From DASUAS01 sp963809795 (GTDB taxonomy: Bacteria; Actinomycetota; Acidimicrobiia; IMCC26256; DASPTH01): a stretch of DNA of 64,000 nt. Location of the stretch: the NCBI GenBank assembly GCA_963809795.1, contig CAWELN010000008.1, positions 248,001 through 312,000 on the forward strand, written 5' to 3'. The number at the start of each line of letters is the position of its first letter. Within the stretch, counting starts at the first letter, position 1. Position numbers and translations under genes: made by a program. Under the pieces are notes generated by a model, which searched no databases, was not told the DNA's origin, and worked only from the letters and a program-made list of their open reading frames with translations. This document shows positions 52,435 through 63,469 of the stretch, piece after piece.

Positions 52435-52912
52435 TACTTCTTGACCTCGGCGCCGATCTCGAGCGGCTCGGGCTCGGGTACGGTCTCCATCCACTCGCCC
52501 AGCTTCCGCTTGTCGTGCAGCAGCTTGGCGATGTTGGACTCGGAGTACTCGTAGTCGGGGCTCCAGAAGAGCGCGTCGAACGGGCAGACCTCGACGCAGA
52601 TGCCGCAGTACATGCAGAGCGCGTAGTCGATGTCGAAGCGGTCGAGGACGCTGACCGTGCGCTCGCGGCCGCCCTCACGACGCGGCGGTCGCTTCTCCTT
52701 GTGGCCCTCGATGTAGATGCACCAGTCGGGACAGGAGCGCCCACACAGCATGCAGACGGTGCAGTTCTCCTCCTTCAGTGCGATGACGCCGCGCGCGCGG
52801 GCGCGGGGTCCTCGCGCTCGTGCGGGTACTGCACCGTGACCGCCGGCTTCAGCATCGTCTTGAACGTGATGCCGAGACCGCCGATCACACCGGGGAGCTT
52901 GGGCTTCTTCAT
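52434..52912 (-). CDS. nuoI: NADH-quinone oxidoreductase subunit I, frameshifted
   Basis: NuoI carries the two [4Fe-4S] clusters N6a and N6b between the peripheral and membrane arms. The 5' part (ATG 52912) reads MKKPKLPGVIGGLGITFKTM then LKPAVTVQYPHEREDPAP, and stops in frame at 52775. The rest continues one frame away as GVIALKEENCTVCMLCGRSC then PDWCIYIEGHKEKR, with the second cluster site CMYCGICVEVCPFD. The span is 479 bases, one short of a multiple of three. The defect lies in the GC-alternating tract near 52789-52808. With one base restored the product is 159 residues, normal for NuoI. Both cluster motifs are intact. Confidence 0.9.
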
Positions 52913-52945
52913 GAGATGGCGACCTCCACCATGGCGTCGCTCACT

Positions 52946-52968
52946 GCGAGCCGGGATACCCGGCTCGC
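52946..52968. repeat. Palindromic repeat, family A (nuoI-nuoH gap)
   Basis: Perfect stem GCGAGCCGGG / CCCGGCTCGC with ATA loop, followed by GGCCGTTCGCTCC. It is virtually the same as the copies at 7477 and 7905, 45 kb away, which shows recent spread or strong conservation. Confidence 0.8.
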
Positions 52969-53018
52969 GGCCGTTCGCTCCGCGCCCACCTCTCGCGTCG
53001 ACACGTTCCGCCTGCCCA

Positions 53019-54080
53019 TCAGATGGCGACCTTGAACACGCCGGTGAGCAGGATGTTGAGCAGACCGATCGGGATGAGGAACTTCCAGGCGAGCGCCTGC
53101 AGCTGGTCCTCACGCAGGCGCGGGTACGTGAACCGCACCCAGAACATCAGGAACGCGACGCCCATGACCTTGGCGAACAGCACGAAGGGACCGAGGAAGC
53201 GCATCACGCCCAACGGGATGCCCCACGAGGCGGGGAGCGCCCAGCCGCCGAGGTAGATGGTGGCGGCGATGGCCGAGAACGCGAACGCGGTGCCGAACTC
53301 GCCGATGAAGAAGAAGAGGAAGCGGAAGCCGGTGTACTCCACCATGTACCCGGCAACCAGCTCGCTCTCCGCCACCGGCATGTCGAAGGGGGTCTGCGTG
53401 AGCTCGGCCTGCGACGCGACGAGGAAGAGGCCGAAGCCGATGAACTGGGTGAGGACGAGCGGGAAGCCGATGCCGTCGAAGCCGAAGATGGACCCGGTGC
53501 TCTGGAACGCCACGATGCCCTGCAGGCTCATGGTGCCGGCCTGGATGACGACGCCGACGACGGCGAGCAGCAGCGGCAGCTCGTAGGCGATCAGCTGCGC
53601 GGCGGCGCGCAGCGCGCCGAGGAGCGAGAACTTGTTGGCGCTCGCCCAACCCGCCATCAGCACGCCGATGACCGAGAGGCTCGAGACCGCCAGCGCGTAG
53701 AACACGCCGACGTTGAGGTCCTTGACGATGATGTCGGGCCCGGCCGGGATCACCAGGAAGACGAGGAAGGTCGAGATCACCACGATCGCGGGCGCCAACG
53801 CGAACACGCGCTTGTCGGCCTGCCCGGGGGTGATGTCCTCCTTCTGGATGAACTTGATGCCGTCGCCCACCAACTGGAACCAGCCGTGGAAGCCACCGGG
53901 GTCCATGGGCCCGAGGCGGCTCTGCATGTGGCTCATCATCTTGAGCAGGAACACGTAGCCGAGCAGCAGCGCGGTGAGCGGCACGATCGCCAGGATGATG
54001 ATCGTCTTGATCGCGAGGGTGGTGCCCCATCCGATGTCGAGCGCGAGCAAGCCGTGGAGGGCGCCGAGCATGGGCGTCAC
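53019..54080 (-). CDS. nuoH: NADH-quinone oxidoreductase subunit H, cluster 1
   Basis: The 353-residue, eight-helix subunit that forms the quinone chamber with NuoB and NuoD. The start is GTG 54080, in a GTGA overlap with the nuoD stop; an ATG three codons later is possible. Conserved loops are SRLGPMDPGGFHGWFQLVGD, QKEDITPGQADK, TQTPFDMPVAESELVAGYMV with EYTGFRF, and MFWVRFTYPRLREDQLQALA. All charged quinone-site residues I can identify are present. Confidence 0.95.
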   Translation of the reverse strand: MTPMLGALHGLLALDIGWGTTLAIKTIIILAIVPLTALLLGYVFLLKMMSHMQSRLGPMDPGGFHGWFQLVGDGIKFIQKEDITPGQADKRVFALAPAIVVISTFLVFLVIPAGPDIIVKDLNVGVFYALAVSSLSVIGVLMAGWASANKFSLLGALRAAAQLIAYELPLLLAVVGVVIQAGTMSLQGIVAFQSTGSIFGFDGIGFPLVLTQFIGFGLFLVASQAELTQTPFDMPVAESELVAGYMVEYTGFRFLFFFIGEFGTAFAFSAIAATIYLGGWALPASWGIPLGVMRFLGPFVLFAKVMGVAFLMFWVRFTYPRLREDQLQALAWKFLIPIGLLNILLTGVFKVAI

Positions 54081-55261
54081 CGGTCGATGTCCCCGAGGAT
54101 GAAGTAGAGCGACGCCAGGATCGTGATCACGTCGGGCACGAACACACCACGCAGCAGCCACGGCAGGATCGAGACGTTGCTGAACGACGCCGAGCGGATC
54201 TTCACCCGGAACGGGCCGGTCGCGCCCTTGGAGATGACGTAGTAGCCCATCTGCCCGAGCGGGTTCTCGGTCTCGACCCAGGACTCGCCGTGGGGCACCT
54301 TGATGATGCGCGGGACCTTGGCCATGATCGGCCCCGCCGGCATCTGGTCGAGCATCTGCAGCACCATGCGGGCCGATTCGCGCGTCTCCTGCAGCCGCAC
54401 CCAGTAGCGGGCGAACGAGTCGCCGTCGGGGTGCGTCCAGACCTTGAAGTCGAGGTCGGGGTACACGAGGTACGGCCGGCCGTCGCGCCGGAGGTCCCAG
54501 TTGACGCCCGACGCCCGCAGGTTCGATCCCGACACGCCGTAGGCGGCGCCGAGCTCGGCCGGGATGATGCCGATCGAACGGGTGCGGGCCTCGAAGATCT
54601 CGTTCCCGGCGACGAGGTCCTCGAACACGTCGCAGGCGTCGAAGACCGTCTTCATCGCGGTGCGGGTCTCGTTGACCCATCCCCACGGGAGGTCGTCCTT
54701 GATGCCGCCGATGCGGTTGAAGTTGGGGTGGAAGCGCCCACCGGTGGCGGCCTCGATGAGGTTCAGCACGTGCTCGCGGTCGCGGAAGCCGTAGAAGGCG
54801 GGCGTGAGCGCGCCGACCTGCAGCCCCATCTCGCCGAGGAACAGCACGAACGTCGCGATCCGGCTGAGCTCGGTGAGGATGGTGCGGATGTACTGCGCGC
54901 GCGGCGGCGCCTCGATGCCCATCAGGTGCTCGGCCGCGTCGATGAACGGCACCTCGTTGGCGAAGCTCGACAGCCAGTCGATGCGGTTGATCAGCGTGGT
55001 GATCTGCGGGTAGGTGCGGAACTCCACCAGCTTCTCGTAGCCGCGGTGCATGTACCCGATCACGGGGTCGGCCGAGACGACGCGCTCGCCGTCGAGCCGG
55101 ACCACGAGTCGCAGCGTGCCGTGGGTGGCCGGGTGTTGCGGGCCGAGGTTGAGGATCATGTCGCCGGTGTCGAGCTCGACGCCCACCTGCGCGTCGGCCA
55201 GGTGGCGGAACGCGCGCGGGTCGATGTCGAACTCGGGCAGCGGCGGGTTCGTGGTGCTCAC
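54077..55261 (-). CDS. nuoD: NADH-quinone oxidoreductase subunit D, cluster 1
   Basis: The 394-residue 49-kDa subunit that forms the quinone site. Motifs are LNLGPQHPATHGTLRLVVRL (quinone-site His), GYMHRGYEKLVEFRTYPQ, NEVPFIDAAEHLMGIEAPPR, GALTPAFYGFRDREHVLNLI, and the C-terminal SILPWLLRGVFVPDVITILA with GDIDR. It starts with GTG 55261 inside the nuoC stop. It is separate from nuoC, as in most bacteria other than E. coli. Confidence 0.96.
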   Translation of the reverse strand: MSTTNPPLPEFDIDPRAFRHLADAQVGVELDTGDMILNLGPQHPATHGTLRLVVRLDGERVVSADPVIGYMHRGYEKLVEFRTYPQITTLINRIDWLSSFANEVPFIDAAEHLMGIEAPPRAQYIRTILTELSRIATFVLFLGEMGLQVGALTPAFYGFRDREHVLNLIEAATGGRFHPNFNRIGGIKDDLPWGWVNETRTAMKTVFDACDVFEDLVAGNEIFEARTRSIGIIPAELGAAYGVSGSNLRASGVNWDLRRDGRPYLVYPDLDFKVWTHPDGDSFARYWVRLQETRESARMVLQMLDQMPAGPIMAKVPRIIKVPHGESWVETENPLGQMGYYVISKGATGPFRVKIRSASFSNVSILPWLLRGVFVPDVITILASLYFILGDIDR

Positions 55262-55971
55262 GTGGCGGCGTCCGTGGTCGCCGCGTCGGCGTCGGCGTCG
55301 TCGCCTTCACCCGGCATGGGCTCGACGTCGACGAGGCCGGGCCAGGGCTTCACGACGCGCGCGAGCAGCGGGTAGTCCTTGCGCAGCGGGTGCCCCTCGA
55401 ACTCCGACGGGAGGTAGAGGTGCCGCAGCGCGGGATGGCCGTCGAACACGAATCCGTACATCTCCCACGTCTCACGCTCGTGCCAGTCGGCGCCGGCGTA
55501 GACCGGGACCCACGACTGCACGAGGAGCGACTCCTCGTCGACGTCGGCCTTGAGGGTGAGACCCCAGTGGCGGCTGGTCGACTGCACGCGGGCGAACACC
55601 TGGAAGCGACCGTCGGAGCCGGCCGCGCCGTAGGTGGTCTCCTGCGGCTGAACCGGTGCCGACGTGTCACTGCCGGCGTCGTCGCCACCCTCCTTCGGCG
55701 ACGGCATCCAGTCGATCCCGGCCACGAACGAGAGGTAGTCGCACTCGAGCGCGCCCTTGGCGACCTCGGCGGCACGCCGCCACTCGACGCGCCGGACGCG
55801 CAGCACCGGCATGCCGAACACCGCGGCCTGGTCGAGGACCGCCTCACCCAGCTCGTTCCCGAAGCGCACGACCAGCTCCGTGTGCAGCTCGTCGAGCGCG
55901 TGCGGATCGGGAGCGACCTCCTCGGTCGGCTCCGCCTCGACGTCGGCCTCGGGCGTCTCGGTGCCGCTCAC
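55258..55971 (-). CDS. nuoC: NADH-quinone oxidoreductase subunit C, cluster 1
   Basis: The 237-residue 30-kDa subunit. The start is GTG 55971, MSGTETPEADVEAEPTEEVA. The core includes CDYLSFVAGIDWMP, then GADWHERETWEMYGFVFDGH with the family signature PALRHLYLPSEFEGHPLRKD. An acidic N-terminal extension, a loop insertion (KEGGDDAGSDTSAPVQPQE) and an Asp/Ala-rich tail are additions to the family core. It overlaps nuoD by four bases. Confidence 0.93.
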   Translation of the reverse strand: MSGTETPEADVEAEPTEEVAPDPHALDELHTELVVRFGNELGEAVLDQAAVFGMPVLRVRRVEWRRAAEVAKGALECDYLSFVAGIDWMPSPKEGGDDAGSDTSAPVQPQETTYGAAGSDGRFQVFARVQSTSRHWGLTLKADVDEESLLVQSWVPVYAGADWHERETWEMYGFVFDGHPALRHLYLPSEFEGHPLRKDYPLLARVVKPWPGLVDVEPMPGEGDDADADAATTDAAT

Positions 55972-55972
55972 G

Positions 55973-56500
55973 TCACTCAACGACGATCGGCTCCCCGCGC
56001 CAACGCTGCTCGAGCTCGTGGTTGCCGATGCCCTCGTTCTGGATCCGCTCCTGGAGGAGCACGATGCCCTGGATGAGAGCCTCGGGCCGGGGCGGGCAGC
56101 CGGGCACGTAGACGTCGACCGGCACGATCTGGTCGATGCCCTTGGTGACCGAGTACGAGTCCCAGTACGGGCCGCCGCAGTTGGCACACGAGCCCATCGA
56201 GATCACGTACTTCGGGTCGGGCATCTGGTCGTAGAGGCGACGGACGGCGGGCGCCATCTTGTCGGTGACGGTGCCCGACACGCAGATGAGGTCGGCCTGG
56301 CGCGGGCTCGCCGGGAACGGGATGACCCCGAGGCGCATGACGTCGTAGCGCGGGCTCGCCAGCGCCGCTCCCATCTCGATCGCGCAGCAGGCGAGGCCCC
56401 ACTGGAACATCCACAGCGAGTACTTGCGGCTGTAGTTGAGGAGCCAGGTGAGCGGTTTGAGCGCCGGCTTCGAGAGGGTGCCCTTCTCGACTAGGCCCAC
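55973..56500 (-). CDS. nuoB: NADH-quinone oxidoreductase subunit B, cluster 1
   Basis: The 175-residue subunit that holds cluster N2, the electron donor to quinone. Ligands are Cys38 and Cys39 (GLACCAIEM), Cys105 (MGSCANCGG) and Cys135 (VPGCPPRPE). The start is GTG 56500, with GGAAGGGAG about eight bases before it; it overlaps the end of nuoA by ten bases. Length is normal. Confidence 0.95.
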   Translation of the reverse strand: MGLVEKGTLSKPALKPLTWLLNYSRKYSLWMFQWGLACCAIEMGAALASPRYDVMRLGVIPFPASPRQADLICVSGTVTDKMAPAVRRLYDQMPDPKYVISMGSCANCGGPYWDSYSVTKGIDQIVPVDVYVPGCPPRPEALIQGIVLLQERIQNEGIGNHELEQRWRGEPIVVE

Positions 56501-56865
56501 CGCAGCACTCCCTTCCTCCAGGCGTACACGAGCCCGAGGGTGAGGATCACGATGAACGCGGCCATCTCGACGAGCCCGAACACCCCGAGCGAGCCGGGCC
56601 CCGAGTCGAGCTTGACCGCCCACGGGAAGATGAAGACGGCCTCGACGTCGAACATCACGAAGAGGAGGGCGTACACGTAGTAGCGGACGTTCGACTGGCC
56701 GAAGCCCAGCACCGGGTCCGAGCCCGATTCGTAGGGCATGAGCTTCGCCGCGTCGGGCCGCTGGGGACGGAGGAGCCGGCCGACCCCGAGCATGGCGCCG
56801 ACCATCAGCAGGGCGGCACCGATGAACACCGCCACCGCGAGATAATTCCTGTAGAACTCGCTCAC
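56491..56865 (-). CDS. nuoA: NADH-quinone oxidoreductase subunit A, cluster 1
   Basis: The 124-residue, three-helix subunit. The matrix-side loop has KLMPYESGSDPVLGFGQSNV, and the second helix YALLFVMFDVEAVFIFPWAV with its conserved Asp and Glu. The start is GTG 56865, with GGGAGG seven bases upstream. It is the first gene of cluster 1. Confidence 0.95.
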   Translation of the reverse strand: MSEFYRNYLAVAVFIGAALLMVGAMLGVGRLLRPQRPDAAKLMPYESGSDPVLGFGQSNVRYYVYALLFVMFDVEAVFIFPWAVKLDSGPGSLGVFGLVEMAAFIVILTLGLVYAWRKGVLRWA

Positions 56866-56928
56866 GCGTGGGCCTCCCGCCCCCTCGCTGGAATGAGGCG
56901 TCGGTGTGGGGGGTTGGATTGCGGGCGC

Positions 56929-56959
56929 AGCATAGCTCCGGCTTTTCTGCGGTCGGCAA
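56929..56959 (-). promoter_or_regulatory. Candidate promoter of nuo cluster 1
   Basis: Minus-strand TTGCCG (56959-56954) and TATGCT (56934-56929) with a 19-base spacer. GCTATGCT resembles the GCTATCCT elements elsewhere in the window. It lies 64 bases upstream of nuoA. Confidence 0.4.
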
Positions 56960-56976
56960 ACCGTGCCTCGACGAGA

Positions 56977-57915
56977 ATGGACCGCATGACAAGGGAATCC
57001 GACCGCCCGGTGGCCGTGTCGATCAGCCAGCTCCGCCAGCGTCTGGGACGTGATTCCCGCACCGCGTTCGTGCTCTCCGGCGGCGGCAACCAGTCGGTCG
57101 CGCAGGTGGGCATGCTGCGCGCCCTGCTCGAGCGCGACATCGTGCCCGACGTGATCGTCGGGTGCTCCGCCGGGGCGTTCAACGGCGCGACCATCGCCGC
57201 CTCGCCGAGCCTCCGAGGGGTCGAGCGGCTCGAGGCCACCTGGGAGTCGCTGCGCGGCGACGAGGTGTTCCCCGGGGGCCGGCTGTCGCGAGCGTGGAAC
57301 CTCCTCACCCGGGACGACCACCTCTTCTCCAACCAGGGCCTGCGGGACATCTTCAAGCGGGGTGACACCGCCGCCACCTTCGAGGACCTGGTGATCCCCT
57401 TGCGGGTGGTGGCCGCCGACCTCGACACCGGCGACGAGGTGGTGTTCGCCCGCGGCCCGCTCCAGCCCGCGTTGCTCGCCAGCGCCGCGCTGCCGGGCAT
57501 CTACCCGCCCATCCGCCACGACGGGCGCACCCTGGTCGACGGCGCCGTCGTCGACACCGTCCCGCTGTGGCACGCCCTCGCCGGGCCGATCGACCGGATC
57601 TACGTGATGAACGTCGCCGGCGACCTCATGGACCGCCCGCTGCGCTCCCCGATCGACGTCGCCGTCCGCGCCTTCGCCATCAGCCGCAAGCAACGCTTCG
57701 ACCTCGAGTTGCGGAACGTGCCCGAGAGCGTCGAGGTCGTGGTGTTCCCCGCGCCCGTCGACGATCGCGAGCTGTTCGACTTCTCCGGTGCCCGCGGGCT
57801 CATGGACGACGCCCACGACCTGGCCGCGCAGGCGCTCGACGAGGCCGAGCAGGCCAAGCGCCGGCGGCGCCAGCTCCGCCGTCCGTTCTGGCGCCGCGAC
57901 GCCGAGGTCGTCTGA
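56977..57915 (+). CDS. Patatin-like phospholipase
   Basis: A 312-residue patatin-domain hydrolase. The oxyanion motif is LSGGGNQ (34-40), a variant of GGGxxG; the nucleophile elbow is GCSAG (Ser64); and the catalytic dyad Asp is Asp187 in LVDGAVVD. It ends in a basic RRRRQLRRPFWRR segment, which could contact membranes. The start is ATG 56977 or ATG 56986; neither has a strong Shine-Dalgarno site. It stands between the two nuo clusters and diverges from nuoA. The lipid substrate is unknown. Confidence 0.88.
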   Translation: MDRMTRESDRPVAVSISQLRQRLGRDSRTAFVLSGGGNQSVAQVGMLRALLERDIVPDVIVGCSAGAFNGATIAASPSLRGVERLEATWESLRGDEVFPGGRLSRAWNLLTRDDHLFSNQGLRDIFKRGDTAATFEDLVIPLRVVAADLDTGDEVVFARGPLQPALLASAALPGIYPPIRHDGRTLVDGAVVDTVPLWHALAGPIDRIYVMNVAGDLMDRPLRSPIDVAVRAFAISRKQRFDLELRNVPESVEVVVFPAPVDDRELFDFSGARGLMDDAHDLAAQALDEAEQAKRRRRQLRRPFWRRDAEVV

Positions 57916-57919
57916 CGCG

Positions 57920-57972
57920 CGATTCAGTGTCGCTTCACGTCCGGAAACCGAACGCCACGCGACAGTGAATCG
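57920..57972. terminator. Terminator-like hairpin between convergent genes
   Basis: CGATTCAGTGTCGC (57920) and GCGACAGTGAATCG (57959) pair over 14 bases with one mismatch around a 25-base loop. It sits between the stop codons of the phospholipase gene and nuoN2, so it can act in both directions. There is no T-tract. Confidence 0.55.
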
Positions 57973-57974
57973 GC

Positions 57975-59512
57975 TCAGATGAGTGACGCGGCGTCGCGGG
58001 CGAAGTGCAGGAAGGTGCCGGGCAGGATCCCGAGCAGGAGCACCATGACGCCGGTGGCCACGAGCACGACCACCGCGGCCGCGCCGATCCGGCCGCGCCG
58101 GGCCGGCGGCGCCTCGCCGGCCTCGTCGTCACCGGCGAAGGTGACCACGATGACGCGCAGGTAGAAGAAGGCCAGCACGACCGCGCTCAGCACGCCGACC
58201 AGGGCCAGCCAGTACTCGCGGGCGTCGATCGCGGCCCCGAACACCTGCAGCTTGGCGATGAACCCGCCGGTGAAGGGCACCCCCGCCTGCGCCAGCAGGA
58301 AGAAGGTGAGGAACCCGGCCAGGACGGGAGAGCTCCGGGCCAGGCCCCGGTACTGGTCGAACCCGTGGCGGGCGTCGTGCGAGCGCCGGCCCACGAGGGT
58401 GACGACCGCGAACGCGCCGATGGTCATGAACGTATAGGTGAAGAGGTAGAAGAGCGCGGCTTCGAGACCGCGGTGCGCGGCGGCCCGGTCGTCGACCGAG
58501 GCGGCGGCGAAGCCGATGAGCACATAGCCCGCGTTGGCGATCGACGAGTACGCCAGGGCGCGCTTGAGGTCGGTCTGCACGACGGCGGCGACGGTGCCGA
58601 CGACGAGCGTCACCGTGGCCAGCGCCATGATGATCGGACGCCAGTCGGTGCGGTAGAGCGGGAACGCCACCAGGAAGATGCGCAGGAAGGCCGCGAAGCC
58701 CGCCACCTTGGTGGCCGACGACATGAACGCGGTGATCGGGCTGGGCGCACCCTGGTAGACGTCGGGCGTCCACATGTGGAACGGCGCGGCCGAGATCTTG
58801 AACGCCAGCCCGACCACCAGGAGGGCGAACCCCGCCAGCAGGGTGCCGTTCTCGAACAGCGTGTTCTGACGGAGGAACTGCGCGATCCCCGTGAGCGACG
58901 CCGACCCGGTGGCGCCGTACACGAGCGCGACGCCGTAGAGGAACACCGCCGAGGCGAACGAGCCCAACACGAAGTACTTGATGCCCGCCTCTTGCGAGGC
59001 GAGCCGGCGCCGGTCGAACGCCACCAGCACGTAGAGCGGGATCGACAGCGCCTCGAGGGCGACGAACACCACGATGAGGTTGTTCGCCGTGGTCATCACG
59101 ACCATGGCGGCCGACGAGAGCAACAGCATGGCGAAGTACTCCGGCGCCTCCAACCCCGCGGGCCGGATGTAGCCGAGCGACAGCAGCAAGGTGAGGAACA
59201 GCGCCGACACCACGAGGATCCCGAGGAAGATCGCGAACGGGTCGACCCGCACCATCCCGGCCATGGTGACGGTGGCGCCGTGATCCCGGACGTTGATCCA
59301 CTGCCAGGCCAGCGTGCCGCCGGCGGCGAGGGTGCCGAGGAGGGCGACGACGGTGGTGACGGGCACGACCACGGGGCGCGTGCGCAGGAGCGCGCGCAGC
59401 AGCACCACCAGGACGCCGGCACCGGCCAGCGCCACCACCGGCGCCAGCGCCAGCCAGTCGACGTGCGGCCCGTGGATCGAGTCGGGGGCCACCGCGGCGA
59501 GGAAGCCGCCGC

Positions 59513-59516
<4 letters not shown>
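57975..59516 (-). CDS. nuoN2: NADH-quinone oxidoreductase subunit N, cluster 2
   Basis: A 513-residue paralogue of the NuoN at 46,514. TM5 reads FVALEALSIPLYVLVAFDRR (Glu), the discontinuous helix region is HMWTPDVYQGAPSPITAFMS with SATKVAG, and AYSSIANAGYVLIGF follows. It has a longer N-terminal helix region and shares only moderate similarity with the cluster 1 copy, so the two are not a recent duplication. It starts GTG 59516, in a GTGA overlap with the nuoM2 stop. Confidence 0.94.
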
Positions 59517-61101
<1,585 letters not shown>

Positions 61102-61102
<1 letters not shown>

Positions 61103-63156
61103 CAGCGGGCCGCCCAGATCAGGAGGTACGCGAGCAGCGCGACGGTGCCGAGCACGACGCCGAGCGCGTAGTTGCGGACGAAGCCGCTCTGCAACCGACG
61201 GAGGCCGTCCCCGGTCTCGCGCACGAGCCAGCCCACGCCGTTCACGGCACCGTCGATGATGCGGGCGTCGAACACCCAGGCCAGCCAGTTGGCGAAGCCG
61301 CGCAGCGGGCCGCCGACGAGTCGCGAGACGCCATCGTCGTAGTAGTAGGCATGGCCGAAGAGCCGGCCGAAGAACCCGAGCCGCTCGTCGAACGGATCCC
61401 GGTCGACCGACTCCAGGCCGCGCCGGTAGAGCGCGTAGGCCACACCGAGCCCGATCAGGCCCATGAGGATCGCCAGCACCGACAGGCCGACCCCACCCAG
61501 GAACGACGGCGAAGCGATCTCGTGGTGCGCGTCGGCGAACACCGGATCCAGCCACTCGTCCAGCCACTCGATGCGCTGGAAGGGCAGGTCGAGCAACCCG
61601 CCGACCACCGCCAGGCCGGCGAGCAGAACCACCGGCGTCACCATGAGTCCGTTGCCTTCGTGTGGTGCATGGTGCAGCACCGGCGTGTGGGGCGGATCGC
61701 CGTAGCTCACGGTCGGCGAGGCGGGGTCGATGGTGACGACGTGCGCACCGTCGTCGTCGGTGTGCTCGGGTTCGGCGTCCTCGGCCGCCACCGCGTCCGT
61801 TGCCTCCCACCGCTCGTTGCCGTAGAAGACGAGGAGGACCTGGCGGGTCATGTACGCGCCGGTGAGGATCGCGGCGAGCAGGCCGACGATCCACAATGCG
61901 TACTGGTCGGCTTGGAACGCCTTCTCGAGGACGCCGTCCTTCGCCCAGAACCCGGCGAAGGGCGGCACGCCGGCGATGGCGAGGAACGCGATCACGAACG
62001 CGATCGCGGTGTACGGCATGAACTTGCGGAAGCGACCCATGATCCGCATGTCCTGGTTGTCGGCGTCCCCGTGGATCACGGTGCCGGCACCGAGGAACAA
62101 CGTCGCCTTGAAGAACGCGTGGGTGATCACCAGGAAGATCGCGGCGCCGTACGCGCCGACGCCCAACGCGAGGAACATGTAGCCGAGCTGGCTGATGGTC
62201 GAGTACGCGAGCACGCGTTTGATGTCGGGTTGCACGAGCGCGACCGTGCCGGCGAGGAACGCGGTGGCGGCACCCACCCAGGCGACCACCGTCATCGCGT
62301 CGCCGCTCACCTCGAAGAAGGTGTGTGCCCGCGCCACCAGGAACACACCGGCCGTGACCATGGTCGCAGCGTGGATGAGCGCCGACACCGGGGTCGGGCC
62401 CTCCATGGCGTCGGGCAGCCAGAGGTGCAGCGGGAACTGAGCGCTCTTGCCGATCGCACCCAGGAAGAGGAGCAGCGCGATCGCGGTCGCAGTGCCGGAG
62501 TCGAGGCGGAGCGCGCCCGCCAACGCGCCGTTGGCGCCGGTGTAGTTCAGGGACCCGAGCTCGGCGAACATGAGGAACATCGCGATCATGAAGCCGACGT
62601 CGCCGACCCGCGTGGTGATGAACGCCTTCTTGCCCGCCTTGGCCGCCGACGAGCGCTCGAACCAGAACGCGACCAGCAGGTAGGAGCAGAGGCCGACGCC
62701 CTCCCACCCGAGGAACGTCATCAGGAAGCTGCTGCCGAGGACCAGGATCAGCATCGCGGCCACGAACAGGTTCATGTAGGCGAAGAACCGCGAGAACCGC
62801 GGGTCCCCGTGCATGTAACCGATCGAATAGATGTGGATCAGCGTGGCGACAGCGGTGACGAACAGGATGAACGCGATCGAGAGCGGGTCGGCGAGGAACC
62901 CGAACTCCACCTTGAGGCCGCCGGCCGGCAACCAGGTGAAGAGGTTCACCACGTGCTGGCGGTGCTCCGGCGGGAGGTCACGCAACGCGAAGAACATGAC
63001 GACCGACACCAGGAACGCGAGGCCGAGCAACGCGCTGGCGATCCAACCGGCGATCGGCTCGCCGATGCGCTTGCCGAACAGCAGCAGGAACGCGGCGCCG
63101 AACAGCGGCAGCGCGGGGACGAGCCAGATCAGATCGAGGACGTCGCGCGAGCTCAT
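61102..63156 (-). CDS. nuoL2: NADH-quinone oxidoreductase subunit L, cluster 2
   Basis: A 684-residue NuoL. TM5 is GWEGVGLCSYLLVAFWFERS, the central segment FPLHLWLPDAMEGPTPVSAL with IHAATMVTAGVFL, and AYSTISQLGYMFLALG is present. An acidic loop of about 30 residues (EPEHTDDDGAHVVTIDP) lies before the C-terminal lateral helix region, where the cluster 1 copy has a short loop. The start is ATG 63156. Confidence 0.95.
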
Positions 63157-63163
63157 CGGCAGG

Positions 63164-63469
63164 TCAGCCCTTCAACATCCGCACGTCATCGGCCGTGGCG
63201 TTTCGCCGGCGACGGAAGATCGCCACGATGATGGCGAGGCCGACGGCGACCTCGGCCGCCGCGACCACCAGGGTGAAGAAGACGAAGGCCTGTCCACGCA
63301 CGTCGTTGAGCTGGCGGGCGAAGGCGACGAACGTGAGGTTCACCGCGTTGAGCATCAGCTCGATGCACATGAACATCACGAGCACGTTGCGCCGGACGAG
63401 CACGCCGACCGCGCCGATGGTGAAGATCATCGCCGCGAGCACCAGGTAGTAGGTGTCGGTGATCCTCAC
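63164..63469 (-). CDS. nuoK2: NADH-quinone oxidoreductase subunit K, cluster 2
   Basis: A 101-residue NuoK with both key glutamates, in MCIELMLNAVNLTFVAFARQ and VVAAAEVAVGLAIIVAIFRR. It starts with GTG 63469, overlapping the nuoJ2 stop by four bases, and ends seven bases before nuoL2. Confidence 0.94.
   Translation of the reverse strand: MRITDTYYLVLAAMIFTIGAVGVLVRRNVLVMFMCIELMLNAVNLTFVAFARQLNDVRGQAFVFFTLVVAAAEVAVGLAIIVAIFRRRRNATADDVRMLKG

Noticed and set aside
53019..55310. A 763-codon frame joining sequence antisense-shifted to nuoD with nuoH
   Set aside because: Only the part after the GTG at 54080 is NuoH. The upstream part is a wrong-frame reading of nuoD.
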